This document shows positions 24,142 through 37,761 of a DNA stretch of 64,000 nt, in pieces. Each line of letters begins with the position of its first letter. Position 1 is the stretch's first letter. A model generated the notes under the pieces. The model saw nothing but the letters and a program-made list of their open reading frames with translations, was not told the origin of the DNA and did no database searches. Source of the stretch: Enoplolaimus lenunculus (lineage: Eukaryota; Nematoda; Enoplea; Enoplida; Thoracostomopsidae); assembly GCA_030248215.1 (NCBI GenBank), contig JASANG010001782.1, positions 124,001 to 188,000 on the forward strand, in the 5' to 3' direction. A program made the translations under genes and the position numbers.

Positions 24142-27004
24142 CGTGTAAAAATATTATCACTAATTGAAATGGAAGGTTACAGTTATCTGTTTCCAAAAAA
24201 CAAGTTTGTGTAAATATAAGAGACGTACTAGAAATAGAAACGTCGGTATTTACCAATAGGTCTCACAAACTAAAATGAAATCTCATATAAGTTTTGATCA
24301 ATGTTTGTTCGACGGGGCTATCACTAGTATAAACATATTCCTGAGCCTCAGTGTAATGATAAGCTGATAACTAAGACACTGACATGAAACAAGTTATTCA
24401 AAGCTTACTCTACTGCAGTTCAATAGTGCAGAGACGGTACGCCACTAAATGTAACATAGGATTAAAGTTTCGTAGAGATATGCTCGTTAATTTAATACTA
24501 CTTGTAGTGAAGTGCTGACACCAAATTCTCGTCGATGCCGAATCTTTTCAAATCCTGCCGACACCATTTAAACCACGATGCTTAAAATCTAATAGAAGTA
24601 CTCCATTAAAACATTATAAGCGCGAAGACTACAATCCCTACAATCATAAACCGTTATAATTTCTAGAACAGTTTAATGATTTTCAAGAGACCTCACAATT
24701 TCATGGACAGATGCACTGATACATAACAGTAAGTGAAATTGACAGCATTTCAAGGCTGCGCTGGGGGCGCTAAGTACAAATAAATATCGGTAAAGAATCG
24801 ATAATTTTTTTGCAGTGATAAAGATGCTCACGAAAAATTCCTATACTATCGATACCGACGAATTGGCAGCTATCACTTGTAGTTCGTTTAATATTTTATT
24901 TGACGTTAGCTGCTCTCCTACAGGCTCAGTTACTTAAACAAAAATGCTACAACAGTATACGCGGTAAGCAATGTTTTTTATTTTCAGAAAAATATACTAT
25001 GCCAATAAATATATTAGGTCAAGATATAAAGCAAGGGCAACGCAATGGTTTGACACTCCAAAATTATGTCCAAAACTAAATATAACCATTAAGACAAAAG
25101 TTTCTGAATTATTAGACAAATTATATGTCTGAAATATAAAACTAATTGTGCTGATATTCCAGACGTTGTCTTAAAACATAAACAAAGCTTTGCTCAACAA
25201 ACAATTATCTTGCGTGTTGGTCTCAAAATCGATGACTGTTGTCGATTTATTTATTTTTTCGCTAAATACCCATATAAAATCACTGATCTATTCAAGTGAC
25301 TTGAATAAGAGGGGATTATATTTATTTGGCCTCTCCAGAGGGTACCCCCTGTTATGCGGTTATGGACTGTTATTTATTTTTATCCCGCCCTTCGTTACAG
25401 ATATACATTCGGTATTGCAACTATCCGTTGAATTGAACGTGTACTTGTCGTGTATCAAAACCTTGAGCGATAATGCAATGTACTTTCAAAACTACGTATA
25501 CTATAAAGTTTCGAACTGAACTGTATTTCGTGCTGGAGTCATTTGTGCACTACGATGAGAGATAATTGACATTTATGGACTCTAATTAGTGTTTAGGCAC
25601 TAGAAACAAGAGCTGCGACGGTGGAAGTTTGTTTTTCTCTCAATTTCAATGAAATGCTCAACTTTACTGAAACAATAGTTAGGTAATAAGCTTGCCAGAG
25701 ACCCGGATTTTGAGAAACTGACTATATATAATCACACAGTAATACACTAGTCAAAAACGCAAACCAAAACTATATAAAAGAGAGCAAGAGCACAAATTAT
25801 ATGCAATTGGTCATCAGAATGAACCAGTGTATAATAGCAAAATTCACATAAAACAATACTGTTAACCGAATCATGTTTATACCACCAAGAGAGTACGAGG
25901 CAAAAACAAGCATTAAATACAATAAAACAAGCTACATAGATAAATGAAATTAAAACACAAACCGAAAAGATTTATCTTGCAAGTTTCAAGTAAGCTGCAA
26001 AAAGCAACAAGTAAGTTGCCCAATGTGATTTTTGATCGACCTACTAAACTACAATTACGCCAAACCTAAGGATGGAGCAGGAGCTAAATATACTTCTTGA
26101 CTATTTGATTAAATTCCTTTTGGCGTTGTCCGCTCATGCGGCATGGTACGCAAATTACCACCCGTTCCGCCCCCCCCTCTCGACAGGTATCACACCAACC
26201 CAAAATCGATGCTCAGATTTAGCATTTTTCTATTACATACTTTGAAACAGTTCGTTGTCAGTATCAACATAATTTCCGTGAATTACCTCGCAAAATACAT
26301 TCCAACTACCAAAACCGCTGCTTATATATAAACCTGGCAAAATCTGAAATTGTTCACTAACCTAGCACACGTATTTTGCAAAATTTAATTTATACACAGT
26401 TTACTTTTTGATTCGAAACTGGTATATTTAAACAAAAATGTTTAATGCCGTTAAAAGAACAAACTTCTTCATGCATCAGTGTCGGCAGTTTGATATTAGG
26501 TAATATTAATAATGCATATAACAACCAAACAAACACACATGCGCGGTTAATCCGTTCAGCGTACGCAAGCGGTCAGCGCTCTTTGCGTAGTTCTCAACGA
26601 AACAACCGTTTAGGTATAAGCGACTTACCAAGCTTGTGGAACCGCAACAAGACCTAAAGTAACAGCGCTCGACAAAAACAAAACAGAATCAACAGTCACG
26701 AGAGGCTTAGGGCTTAACCTAGAGCAGGCAACAAAAACATTAAAAATTAATTGTTTACGTCGTACGCTCAACTACACAAAGAATGTCGTTGGCTCAGACA
26801 GTAGTGCAACATTTACAAAAAACTTAAATGTTTCAATAATGCGATTTTATGCAGCACATAATGATAAACATTTAATTATTGAACGTCGACAGCGCTTCAG
26901 CTGAAACGTCGTTAAACCCTTGCGTTGTTAAAGCTACAACAACTAGCGTACCTAATGACTACACAGAGCCAACCTGCATACACGCAAATCTCTTACGTAG
27001 TTAG
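24142..27004. other. intergenic left part between RMC1 and SLC25A11
   Basis: It includes the upstream side of RMC1. A 109-codon open frame at 25190-25519 has no recognisable homology and no gene context, so I do not call it. The region 24320-24425 resembles an eroded GGCCC MITE. Confidence 0.4.
25525..25610. repeat. dispersed repeat shared with 39655-39740
   Basis: The order ggagtcatttgtgcacta ... gacatttatggactctaa is repeated near 39665-39717 with a few changes. The family is unknown; only two copies are in the window. Confidence 0.5.
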
Positions 27005-27368
27005 CAGAGTGCAACCGGAATTCCGGTTCCGGCATTTTTTCACCTTCCGGTTCCGGTTCCGGTAAATTTTTACCGGATTTAAAAATTCCGGTGTTATAAT
27101 TTGGCCGTTTAAGAATCTCTTTTGAAAGCCACTTGTACTCAGAATATAAGCCGTTGATGGTGGATTTCACTTCAGTCGACGACGAAAATCTAAAATACAA
27201 CAAATAAAATAAATACCTGTGTTCGACTAAGGTTGTTTCACAAATAATAGAGCAAAAATACGATTAAAATGAAATTTTTGGTGAAATGCATTTTTCATTT
27301 TCCGGTTCCGGTAAAATTTTCAAATTCCGGTTCCGGTTCCGGTAAATTGTAATTCCGGTTGCACCCTG
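27005..27368. mobile_element. hAT-type MITE, full-length (364 bp)
   Basis: Ends cagagtgcaaccggaattcc and attccggttgcaccctg with a perfect 8-bp duplication gtagttag (26997-27004, 27369-27376). The interior carries the short frame FRFSSSTEVKSTINGLYSEY on the minus strand, shared with four other copies. The clean duplication implies a young insertion. Confidence 0.95.
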
Positions 27369-28700
27369 GTAGTTAGTGTTACAGCCACTGCGCCCAACGA
27401 ATATTCAGACAAGAGACGCAATTACGTAATAAATCCATTACGTCATTTCTTATCTCATACAGACACAAACTCGCATGAAACTTTTGTGATCAACTGCGTG
27501 ATTCATTTGTTGATGGCTTGTTGGGTACCCCTTGCACAGTCCTCTTTTGTATTCTGCGTAGTTGCGGGATCTCAGGTCAACCGGTAGGGTAGTCTGTAGA
27601 CACCCTGTGCATATGTATGCATACAGATACACCATCGGCACAGCAGCTGGGGGGTGGTGTTGGTGAAGCAGACGCCATCAAGTCTCATTCTGCCACAAAG
27701 TTTTGCATAAGATTAAAATTGAACATTACATGAAGAAGTGTACTGTCTGTCCCCTACGTTACAAATTTAAGTACAACTGTATTTAGCGTCTCGTTCGTTT
27801 CGCTCTCGAGGTTTCTTCCTCCATTATATATCACGCCCCCAGCCTATATGGCCCTTGTTCTCGGGTCAGCTACTGCCCCCATGCAAATACAACAAACAGT
27901 AAACAGCAAACAAACCAATCCAAAATAAAAATATAACGTTTATATATATATGTTCACTTAATATGTGTATTGCAGCAAGTTATTCGTGACAAAAGGTTGA
28001 ATTGAGCAAAAAAGAAAATAAATCACCCAAAAGCAAGACAAAGTTACAAATATACGTACTTAACCAAAAATAATAAGAACAAATTTCATTCATACATCAT
28101 ATATACTTAAATTTCAGACTACACAGTCCAAAAACTTACTACACTACCAGAATGGATTTAATAAGCCAATACGTGACTACTGTTTGACAATCCCAGTATA
28201 TCTGATAGCAGAGTTAAACTGGAATTGATATTCCGGCCGGAAATCCTGCAAAAAATCAACTAATACTCATTTATGTCTCGAAAAATTTCCCGAAACTCGG
28301 TTTCGCGTCACAACTTGCGTTTCGGTTTAGCATTCTTAATACTTTGAAGTATTTGACGCATGTTATTATAGACTTGAAAAACTATAAATAGCATATTTTA
28401 TCTCAAATTGTAGTTCACTAGCAGTAATTCGGTAACGCAATATTTGCAATTCCGGTTCCTGTTCCGGCAAAACTGGATTCTTTTTCCTGTTCCTGCTTCA
28501 CATGGAAGGTAGTCTGATTGTGAAACCATGTACAGTAGTAAGAAGATTGCAAGGGAGCACTACCACTTGAAAATTAAAAAATTCAAAATCGGAAGACACA
28601 ATTTAAACAAAAAATATGTATGCAACAAAATGTGCACAAGTAATGCATGGCTATATACATAAATTTCTATCAAAGAGCAGTGCAAAAAGCGTGTTGCAGC
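27369..28700. other. intergenic, nothing recognised
   Basis: AT-rich spacer with a TA run at about 27940-27950 and a short CCGGTTCC-containing scrap near 28450-28480 that may be a MITE relic. No gene seen. Confidence 0.4.
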
Positions 28701-29069
28701 CAGAGTACAACCGGACATTCGGTTAAGGTTAAATATCTGGCACAAATCTGATATCCGTGTGCTGTTCCGGTGTCCGATATAAACCTACCGATGTTTACGG
28801 TTGTAGCGCTGAAAATCGTAAGAGTTCGTTTTACAATAGGACATATTTAGTACCTTGCTGCGATTGCATTTCCGGGCAATCACACAAGTTCAAGTTTTCC
28901 AAAATGAAATAAGACCGAACAATTCAAGCAAGCAGAAATTCAGTTCAAGGTAATGTATAGTTTTGCGCGACTTAATAATTTCCAACAGTGCACAAACTAA
29001 CATACTACAGACGGTTCCGGTATAAACTTTACTATCCGGCTCCAGTAAACTAATACCGGTCGTACCCTG
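28701..29069. mobile_element. hAT-type MITE, related subfamily
   Basis: Ends cagagtacaaccggacattc and accggtcgtaccctg, flanked by gttgcagc and gttacagc (7 of 8 identical). It contains ccgatataaacctaccg motifs like the element at 58730-59123, so the two belong to the same subfamily. Confidence 0.85.
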
Positions 29070-31904
29070 GTTACAGCAGTCATGGTAAATATATATACAC
29101 AGTAATTATATAATATACCACGGTTCAACCGTATACCAAAACTACTGGAGCCGGATACTTCGATATCCGGTTCCGTCACAACTGAACTTATTGAACTACT
29201 TCCTTTTATCATTTGGAGCAAAATTCACAGCGAAACAATGTGATTTTGGTCATAAAAAATTGTATAATATACAGTTATTTCAGTTATTTTTTTATATGCT
29301 TGCAATGTAGAATACCGATTATGGATGCAGGTTGTACCTTGATATATTCCATCATAAACAAAATTTAAAGTTGATCGCATAATCTCAAATGACAATGACA
29401 ACAAAATATAGATAATCTATTGCCAAAACTGCCAGCTAATAAGAAGGACATAAAAATTTTAAAATTAGTAAAACTTCAAAGCTTATTATCCGCCGCAATT
29501 TAACTCGTACTATTGAATTATCCACTGTGAATAACGTTCGTCCAGCTTTTTAAACTTCATTTATTCCGTTTTCTTTGTATTCTATTGTCAAATTTTCAAT
29601 TTCATCGTCAAAAAATATTTGATAACAATTTAGAACGTTAATAATATACATTAAAAACTATCACACTGACCCTATGTTTGCGACAACTGCAAAGCGTCGT
29701 ATTTTTAAACCCTAGCATTAATTCGTGAAAATGAAAAAATGCACTTAAAACACAAAATACATAATACACATACGCTGCCAGTAATCAGACAAATTAAACC
29801 TATCAAAATTGGCAGACATGCGTCAAAAAAGTTCAAAACTTCACGCTGTATTTTTGCCCATGTTTGTAATAAACATTTTTATCACATTGCCTAATGATGT
29901 TAATTAACCATTTCGTAAAAAATGGTCATGCAATGCGTTGCATAAACACAATATCAATTAATATAAATTTTAATGGTTTTATTATTAGCGACCAATTATG
30001 GTGGCAAACAAAAATTCGAATGCGGGTTCGGCTTTGACAAAAATGAAGTACAAAAGCACCTCTTTAAGTTCTTGAGAATGAGTTGGTGATGCCCTACGAC
30101 CACGAGCAACATTGTTATGCGTTGTTCAGAACATCTTGCGAAAAAATCAACAACCCAGTTCCATTTACTTAGCATTGTTACAATTTTCTCATTAACTCTG
30201 CGACCGAACGTAATTTCAATAGAAACGGCAAAAAAATCAAATGCGTTAACATTAATTTCAAAATTTTAACACAGAAAAACAATTATTTATAACTGCAATA
30301 TTAGATATTGGCTTTATAAATCAAATTGAACAAATCATTAGCGAGAACAAATTCATTTTACAACCGATTTAAAATTTCATGAAAAACACAATAACTTTTC
30401 GTTGCAACGTTCAACTCGGCATCAAAAGTAATGGTCACGCCAACGAATGTAGCATTTAAACTTTAAAACAAATTACAGCCATAATTACACCAATGTTAAT
30501 TTTTGTAAACTACTTAATATAGTTTTCAAAACAATATTTTTTATAAAATCACTTGAATACATCACGATGTGCTGGAACTCTTTAAACTAATCCTGAATGG
30601 CGAATTAAAACCAACATGAAATAAAAGCACAACCGTTCCATTGTAACAACGATTTTACCATCTTCAACATATTAAGTTATTAACGCCGATAGCACGTGTT
30701 ACTTTGTACTAATACGAAAAAGGTTCTTGTACACTTCCCCCACAGGCCTAGAATCAGGCTTAATATTTCAAAAATCGCCTACACGAGCTTAATTTTAAAC
30801 TATTGACTAAACTTTAAGCTTAAATGCGTGGGGAAAGTGTACGAGATGTGAAAAGTATGGCTTTGGTTAAGCGTATGTACACGCTGCAGCAAAACGAAAT
30901 TTTGGCACTTTGTTACAACACTACGCATTGGTCCACTAAACAGACATGAATTCATGACATTGCCATAAATTTTCATGTTCCCCAAAATACAAAAAGCATT
31001 AATACAAAAATTGAACTGAACTATCTTAATTCACGTTGTACTAAAAATCTGTACTGTAGTTCTTCATTCTCTGCACCAAATTGTAATAAAAACAAAGTTC
31101 TTCATTGTCTGTACCAAATTGTAATAAAAACAAATAGCTACCAAATTCATAGAACAACCACTGAATTCATAGAATATATTTTAACGGGGGATTCCAAAAC
31201 AAATAAAAATTCCCCCAATAGTCTGGGTGGCCGTAGAAGTAATAGTATTTTTGGTATACTAACAACTTTCAGCAAAGACTAAAGCACACACCATAACCGT
31301 GATGAAAACACCTCTAGGACCAAAAGAAAACACGGAAGTTAAATTAAGAACAATCCTGTCCACCAGCCAACAAATACGACCAAAAATACAGAGATAAGTG
31401 TGATATCAAGCTACTTGAACATAGCATGTGCCTGGATTCTACACAATGTAGGGAGGAAAGACGGCAAATTGCCGTGCCCCCCCTGAAAATTTTTAGCGCC
31501 CTCCGGTTTGCGCATTTTCAGAATTTCGACCTCCCCCGGTGTCCTAAAATTTGAAAATTTCATTGCACATATAATAGGTTATCGCTTACACTTTTCACTA
31601 CTGTTTGCAAAACGGTCCAGGCTCGTAACCCGTAATCAAATCCGCCGTCATTAGATAGATTTTGTGTCGATAACAAAGTTTAAACATTTTCGATGAATGT
31701 CTGTTGAAAAAAATCAGTATTTAGCTACAAAGTCTTGATCTCATGGAAAAATTCCGAGTCCCCCGATTCCGAACCACGGGACCACTGTATTTTTGCCCCC
31801 TGTCAGAATTGTGTACCCCCGGGTCCGAATAAAGATCCCCGATTCCTGCACCCCAGGCAAAACTTTTCTCCTGTGCAGAAGTCAGTGTACATATTACATA
31901 CTTT
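29070..31904. other. intergenic, 3' flank of SLC25A11
   Basis: AT-rich sequence without a supported gene. A short tandem duplication (about 37 bp, twice) lies at 31061-31134 around ccaaattgtaataaaaacaa. Confidence 0.4.
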
Positions 31905-34900
31905 TTACAATCCACCCGTTTTCTCAACTTTTAATACGTGTTTAAAATACAACGTGTTCATTTGCTCCAAAAATATAAACGTCAGCACAGTATGAGGTCC
32001 GAGTCGGGCGTAGTAAGGTGTGAACCCTTTCCAGAGTGAAAAGAAACCTTCGTTACGAATTACACGCACCAAAACATCCTGAAATAACAAAAAACAAAAT
32101 AACAGGAATTCACTTTTTCATTACCTAACGAGAACAGGAATTCCAAAGATATTACATCCTTAATTACTCTTAATTAATATAACGGAAAATAAAATAGGTT
32201 ATTGAAATTTCTATTTTGCATTTATATTAAGTAGTCTTTAGATAAAATGTGATCATTTTGTAGTTTAAGCATTAGCTGCAAAAATATACCGCCTTGCAAT
32301 AACTTTGATCAGAAGTTAATATGAATTGTTAGTTACAGTGTCTTAAAAATGTGCCTCAAAACTAAAAAAATTCTGTTTTTGCGTCTTTGAATGGCGGAAC
32401 AAGGACAGGAACAGAAACTAAATTTTTGAAGGAATTTCGGTGGAAAACAGAAATTAACAAAAAACTTTTATGAAAATTTTGACTGGCGAATTAACATTTT
32501 TTCGTACTAATTCGATATGAAACATCTAGCACAGTGCTCGACTTCCCATGTTCAAGTTTACATAATGTAGCAATTGTGTGAATTTTCGCACGACATATAG
32601 TTTTCTTGAACGTTGCTTATATTAATTTTTGATTTTCTCCTCAAAATAACTGTAGTTGATTAATCATTAAGCCCAAAAGAATAAACATAGAATATATGGC
32701 AACATAACATAAAAATCAACTAACCACAGCGCCTTTGTACTCCGGTTTCCCTTCAATAATGTTCATGTTTTGAATTCTGAAAGCTCGCTAACACATACTA
32801 TTCGTTGTTGTTATTATTGTTACAAAGCTCGCACTGCATAATACGCAGTTATAAATAGTTTATTAGAATGGATAAAAGCTTTTTAGTGCTAAACGGGTTG
32901 CAATGTTAAAAACGGAACGTTTCAAATTGTATCTAACGACTTTCAATAAAACGCTATTTTTCCCGACCTTAGAAATTTTCAACAACCAGTATGCAAATTT
33001 GGCACAACAGTCTTTGAAAATGTGACCACTTACTATAAAATCTTCTATGTCTACGTAACACTAACCTTGTTTTAGCAATATCTACAGGCATACTGGCAAT
33101 AGTCGTAGCAAGACCGCTGATCATGCTAGCAGAAAAGTGACACAGTATATTATCTTTGAAGTAGCCTATAAAAATTTAAAATATTGGCTGCAAGTGTACC
33201 CTGGCGCATAAATACCAAAATAGCAGGTAATTGAGTTCTTAATTGCAAAATTAAATCTTAATTCAGCCAGCCACAAGGTTACCAAACAAGATCTATTGAT
33301 ACACTTATGTTATATATTTACGACACAAACCAAACAATGTAGTAATAATCCTAAATCTCACGTGGGTCTAATTTTTGTTTGCAAATCTGCTCCTCATTAA
33401 CCACTACTTGTATGACTAGAGACTAAACCAGGTGGTTCACCTGATTTCAAGAGAAACTGCTTCGCCTGAGAATAAGTAGCAAGTTGAGCAGCATTTACAA
33501 CCATTGCCCGAACGATAGTCGGCCCACATCCCTGAAATTACAACCTTTTTCTGAAGTTCAATAACTTCGCAATGTACGTTTTAAAAGGCTAAACAGCATT
33601 TTAAATCGCAACGGCAAAGGTCATAAAACCAGTTATTTTTACCTAGCGTCTGCAGCTGTGTTGTTCAGTTGAAAGTTTCCAGCAATAATTTTCTATTCAA
33701 CGATTTGTAAATAACTTCGCAATGTACGTTTTAAAAGGCTAAACAGCATTTTAAATCGCAACGGCAAAGGTCATAAAACCAGCTATTTTTACCTAGCGTC
33801 TGCAGCTGTGTTGTTCAGTTGAAAGTTTCCAGCAATAATTTTCTATTCAACGATTTGTAGGTATTAAAAAGGTCAACCTTTGCAGATGAGGCATAAGACA
33901 TAGCTGAATCCGTACTTTTTAAAAATTCACATTACGGTACAACCAGAAGACCTGCCTCCAGCTCCGGTAAAGATTGGCCTCCGGCTTCAGTAGAATATCT
34001 GCTAGACGTTTTGGCAATTTTTGTAGTGAAATTTCTTACAGCAGGAAGCAAGCGGAATCCGGTTGCGGCATTTTTTCACCTCACGGTTCCTGTAGATTTT
34101 CACCGGAATTACACATTCTGGTATTAAATTTTGGTTGGTGACGATAAAATTAAAATGGGTTTCATTAGTATACTCAATAAACTTTGACAATCACTGATTC
34201 ACATCCGTAGATAATGAAAATCTAAAATACAGCAGATAAGGAAATATCTAATTTCAACTAAGGTTATTTCACCAATAATATAGAAGAAAGATGATTAAGA
34301 TGAATTTTTCTGTGGTATGTATTTTTAACTTTGCGGTTCAAGTTCCGTTTAAGGTAATTTTTTCAAATTCAAGTTCTGGTTAACTGTAATTCCGATTGCA
34401 CCGTGTTCCACAGTTATACAAAAAATTGTATTGTTCGACGCATTTGGCTTTAAGCTTGAGTTCATATTTGAGGAGCTAATTGTCCGAGTTAAAGCTTAAA
34501 CCCAAAATTTGTCAAATTTCACAAATATTAGCCAGAATTAGTCAAGTTAATATTGTTTCAAACAATGCTCTAAGGAGTTACCTGAGGTATAAACAATGCA
34601 TAGCAATCAAATACAGCATGCCTACCCGCCACAAAGTCAGGAAGCCTTCTTCTTTAACGATTCTGTACAGCGAATCGAACACATTCTTGTAACCCCTTCG
34701 AAGTTCTTTTGGCAGCCTATAAAGTCCCCCAATCTATTATCACTAGGCAGGTTGACAGCGTTAGTTTCTAGAATACGTCAGCTCTCTTAACAGTATTACC
34801 GTTGGCATGCAGAAAACAGCTGCCCATCTACTCGTCTTGCTTTAATTATCAATTACTCTTCTAATTTAGTTGGAAATCAATACTAAGTACAACTACAACA

Positions 34901-36949
34901 AGTTTTACACGGTATTGTTTTTGTTTTGCAAGATGCAGCGAGTTAATCACTTTAATTGCTTGAAAATCAGCCGGCACCATACTGCTGAAAAACAACACTT
35001 AATGTTGGTATAGCAATGTCCAATAAAAACATTTGAAAATGTCTAAAAAATATTGAGCAGAACGCTTGTCGCTGTCATGTTAATGTCGCTAATCGGTATA
35101 TATCACAATTTACGAGAACACTTCAGCGTTATCTAACCTTCCATCTGACGTCATTCGGATGAGACTCAAATCGGCAGGTGTACCAACAAACGCAGCAATT
35201 CCACCGGCAGTCATTCCAAGTCCCAATTTTGTTACAAATCCTGGTGGTCTATCTGGCCTATAGCAAAAAATATTAAACTAAGAAATTTCATAAATAAAAA
35301 GCTACAAAACGTGATCTCTCTAAATTAAAACTATTTACACTCGAATCCTTACACAGAAACAAAAATCTGCCCTAAAAATACACATTCAGTACCAATACAT
35401 ATAACAGATGAAAACTTAGGTAAATAAAACGCACATCAGTCAGAATTTTCTGGACTCATTCCTTCAGTCCAACGCAGTTTTCTATAACTACGAATAAGCG
35501 TATATGTATGTGGCGTATATGTATGTGCGAGCGAGTTTAAATTGGCTGCTCAAAAGTTTAAGACCTGTCAACATTTCACATATTATTCGACAGTTAAAAT
35601 ACTTGTCTTATTCAGCAGGTATGAAACTTGTCAGTCAGATAACCTGGATACATGAAAAACTAGTCAATCAGTTAAGCTGGATACTCTGACATAACACCTA
35701 GTGACTTTTGCACTAAAGGATGCAAAGAATATGGCAAGTTTTACAAGTCCAACTGAACAACTCACGATGAAAATTTATCAAACAGCACTGTATATACTCC
35801 GAGACGAGATGTAGTATATGTGGCTTGTCGAAAGACCGCAGCAGACAACCTGTAACCTAATAAGACAAACAATACTGTCATCACCATTTTGCTAACCAAA
35901 CAAAACAAGAGGCTAGCTCAGTAAAAAACCTGACAATCCAAAGCAGAAACGATATAAGGACAGATTTCAATTAAAATTGATCGCTCCAAACTCTGCGTAA
36001 AAATTCCGTATACCTTATCCCGGGTACCTAATCACTAAAATCAGTAATTACTGTTCATCTCCTAAAACGTTATAATTCAGTGATCGAAATATATAAAACT
36101 CACCCATCGTATACAGCAAACAAGCCCTCATTCCGTACGATTGAACTAACTGCATGGAAGCTGGTTTTATACCCTTGCCCTCTTGCTCCCTCTCCTGAAA
36201 ATGCTTATACTACACACGTACTAATGGTCGGCGAATAACAAATACGTATGTTTAATTGCAAAATTTAAAACTAGGTACGTATTTGCAACGTATACGTGAG
36301 TATATATAGTTAAGTTCTAAAATAACCTCTAACAAAACATGAACAACATCTCTTAACATGTTGCTTTACAATCCTGCTAGTAGTTTGTGTAAACAACAGC
36401 ACATCCCCGAACATTAATGCAATAATAAAAATATATGACTATTTGTTTATGAATATACATATATACAGCCTACCCGTGACCTGCATTCGAGTTTTGACTA
36501 AGTCCAGAGGTTGAACAATCATCGTAGCTCCGATACTGTAATAAATAGGTACATTTCAGCAAGCATTGCGTTTCAATCCCGCTTTCGTTGTAGAAAATTC
36601 GACATACATTTTTCTTCGTTCGTGGCATACATGTTCGAGAATTTTTTAAAACTCAAGGTACGGAAACAGTGTGCTTTATTATTCTTATGCTTTATTAAAA
36701 AATGTATTTCTAATAATAATTGCGTGAGATTGATTTTGAGTTACTCAGAGCGAGACTGCTTCAGAATTAGCCATTAATTAGAAATCAGAAGCGTAACTCA
36801 TTCTTGGAATGAAGCATAAACACTTGAGATTGAGTTTAAACAAGTAGAAGGCAAACAATCTTTCTAAATCAACAATTAAAAATATGTTCGTACCCAGCCA
36901 TTCCGCCAAAGAGAAACTTCACACCATTTGGAATCTTGTTATCAGGCAT
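31905..36949 (-). CDS. SLC25A11: SLC25A11, mitochondrial 2-oxoglutarate/malate carrier
   Basis: This inner-membrane carrier exchanges 2-oxoglutarate for malate in the malate-aspartate shuttle. Ten exons (minus): 36949-36894, 36535-36474, 36194-36104, 35849-35766, 35257-35138, 34716-34626, 33531-33441, 33165-33066, 32776-32725, 32078-31905. All junctions are GT-AG, all phases agree, and the protein is 306 residues (human 314). The three carrier signatures are present: QPLDLVKTR (from Q27), TPADLSLIR and MPVDIAKTR. Also diagnostic are LFRQATYTTSRLGVYTVLF (exon 4), RAMVVNAAQLATYSQ (exon 7) and FFSLWKGFTPYYARLGPHTV (exon 10). The N-terminus is short (MPDNKIPNGVKFLFGG), as is usual in the family, with no separate targeting peptide. 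The C-terminus (KVEKTGGL) differs from vertebrates. Introns hold a MITE and a 150-bp duplication. Confidence 0.96.
33560..33859. repeat. 150-bp tandem duplication in SLC25A11 intron
   Basis: Two adjacent copies of a 150-bp unit (33560-33709, 33710-33859) starting aataacttcgcaatgtacg. They appear to differ at only one base within the compared stretch. It lies between exons 7 and 6 and is probably very recent or an assembly artefact. Confidence 0.9.
34042..34405. mobile_element. decayed hAT-type MITE in SLC25A11 intron
   Basis: It follows the layout of the 364-bp MITE (cattttttcacctcacggtt near the left, attccgattgcaccgtg at the right, tgaaaatctaaaatacagca inside) with many substitutions. The flanks tcttacag and ttccacag agree at 5 of 8 bases. 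Older than the 27005 copy. Confidence 0.7.
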
Positions 36950-37393
36950 ATTGACGACACTAGGTATAATGTAACATATAGTAGACTTCGAAGTTTCGCA
37001 TAAATGTGCGTTACAAATATGTTGTATATATTAAGTTTTTAAACAAGTTGTGCTGCAATGAGCGATATGTCAAATCGTTATGAAATTTTTAACTAAATAG
37101 CAGAACAAACGAAATGTATGACTTACTGAAAGCGTAAGACACATTATTTTATGAGCCTATCTATCTGGCATTGCTGCCACCTGAGTAAATAACCACGAAT
37201 TCTCAAGCTGATGTATTTCTGTGTTCGTGTTCATTAAATACGATGCAAAAAAATGCCCGACTATATAACAATGTTTACTAAGGCTGATTGCGAAAAATCT
37301 ACAATGAATTTACTAAAAGGGCTAGTTTCAGAAAGCCTTTGACGGTTTTTGCCCGCAGAATACGGAACTCGTCTCAAAAATGTTAATGACTTT
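36950..37393. other. 5' flank of SLC25A11
   Basis: Upstream side of SLC25A11 (minus strand). No obvious core promoter motif. Confidence 0.35.
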
Positions 37394-37761
37394 CAGGGTG
37401 CAACCGGAATCACAATTTACCGGAACCGGAATTTGAAAACTTTGCCGCAACCGGAAAGTGAAAACTGCATTTCATCAAAAATTTCATTTTAATCGTATTT
37501 TTTGCTCTATTATTTGTGAAGCAACCTTAGTCGAACATAGGTGTATTATTTGTTGTATTTTAGATTTTCGTCGTCGACTGAAGTGAAATCCATCATCAAT
37601 GGCTTATATTCGGAGTACAAGTGGCTTTCAAAGAGATTCTTAAAAATTAGCAAAGTTAAGAAAACGGCCAAATTATAACACCGGAATTTTTAAATCCGGT
37701 AAAAATTTACCGGAACCGGAAGGTGAAAAAATGCCTGAACCGGAATTCCGGTTGCACCCTG
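37394..37761. mobile_element. hAT-type MITE, full-length (368 bp), opposite orientation
   Basis: Ends cagggtgcaaccggaatcac and aattccggttgcaccctg with a perfect duplication atgacttt (37386-37393, 37762-37769). The interior holds the SSSTEVKS-type frame on the plus strand, next to an acceptor-like tgttgtattttag. Confidence 0.95.

Noticed and set aside
25190-25519. 109-codon plus-strand gene
   Set aside because: No recognisable motif, no splice or start context, hydrophobic AT-driven composition.
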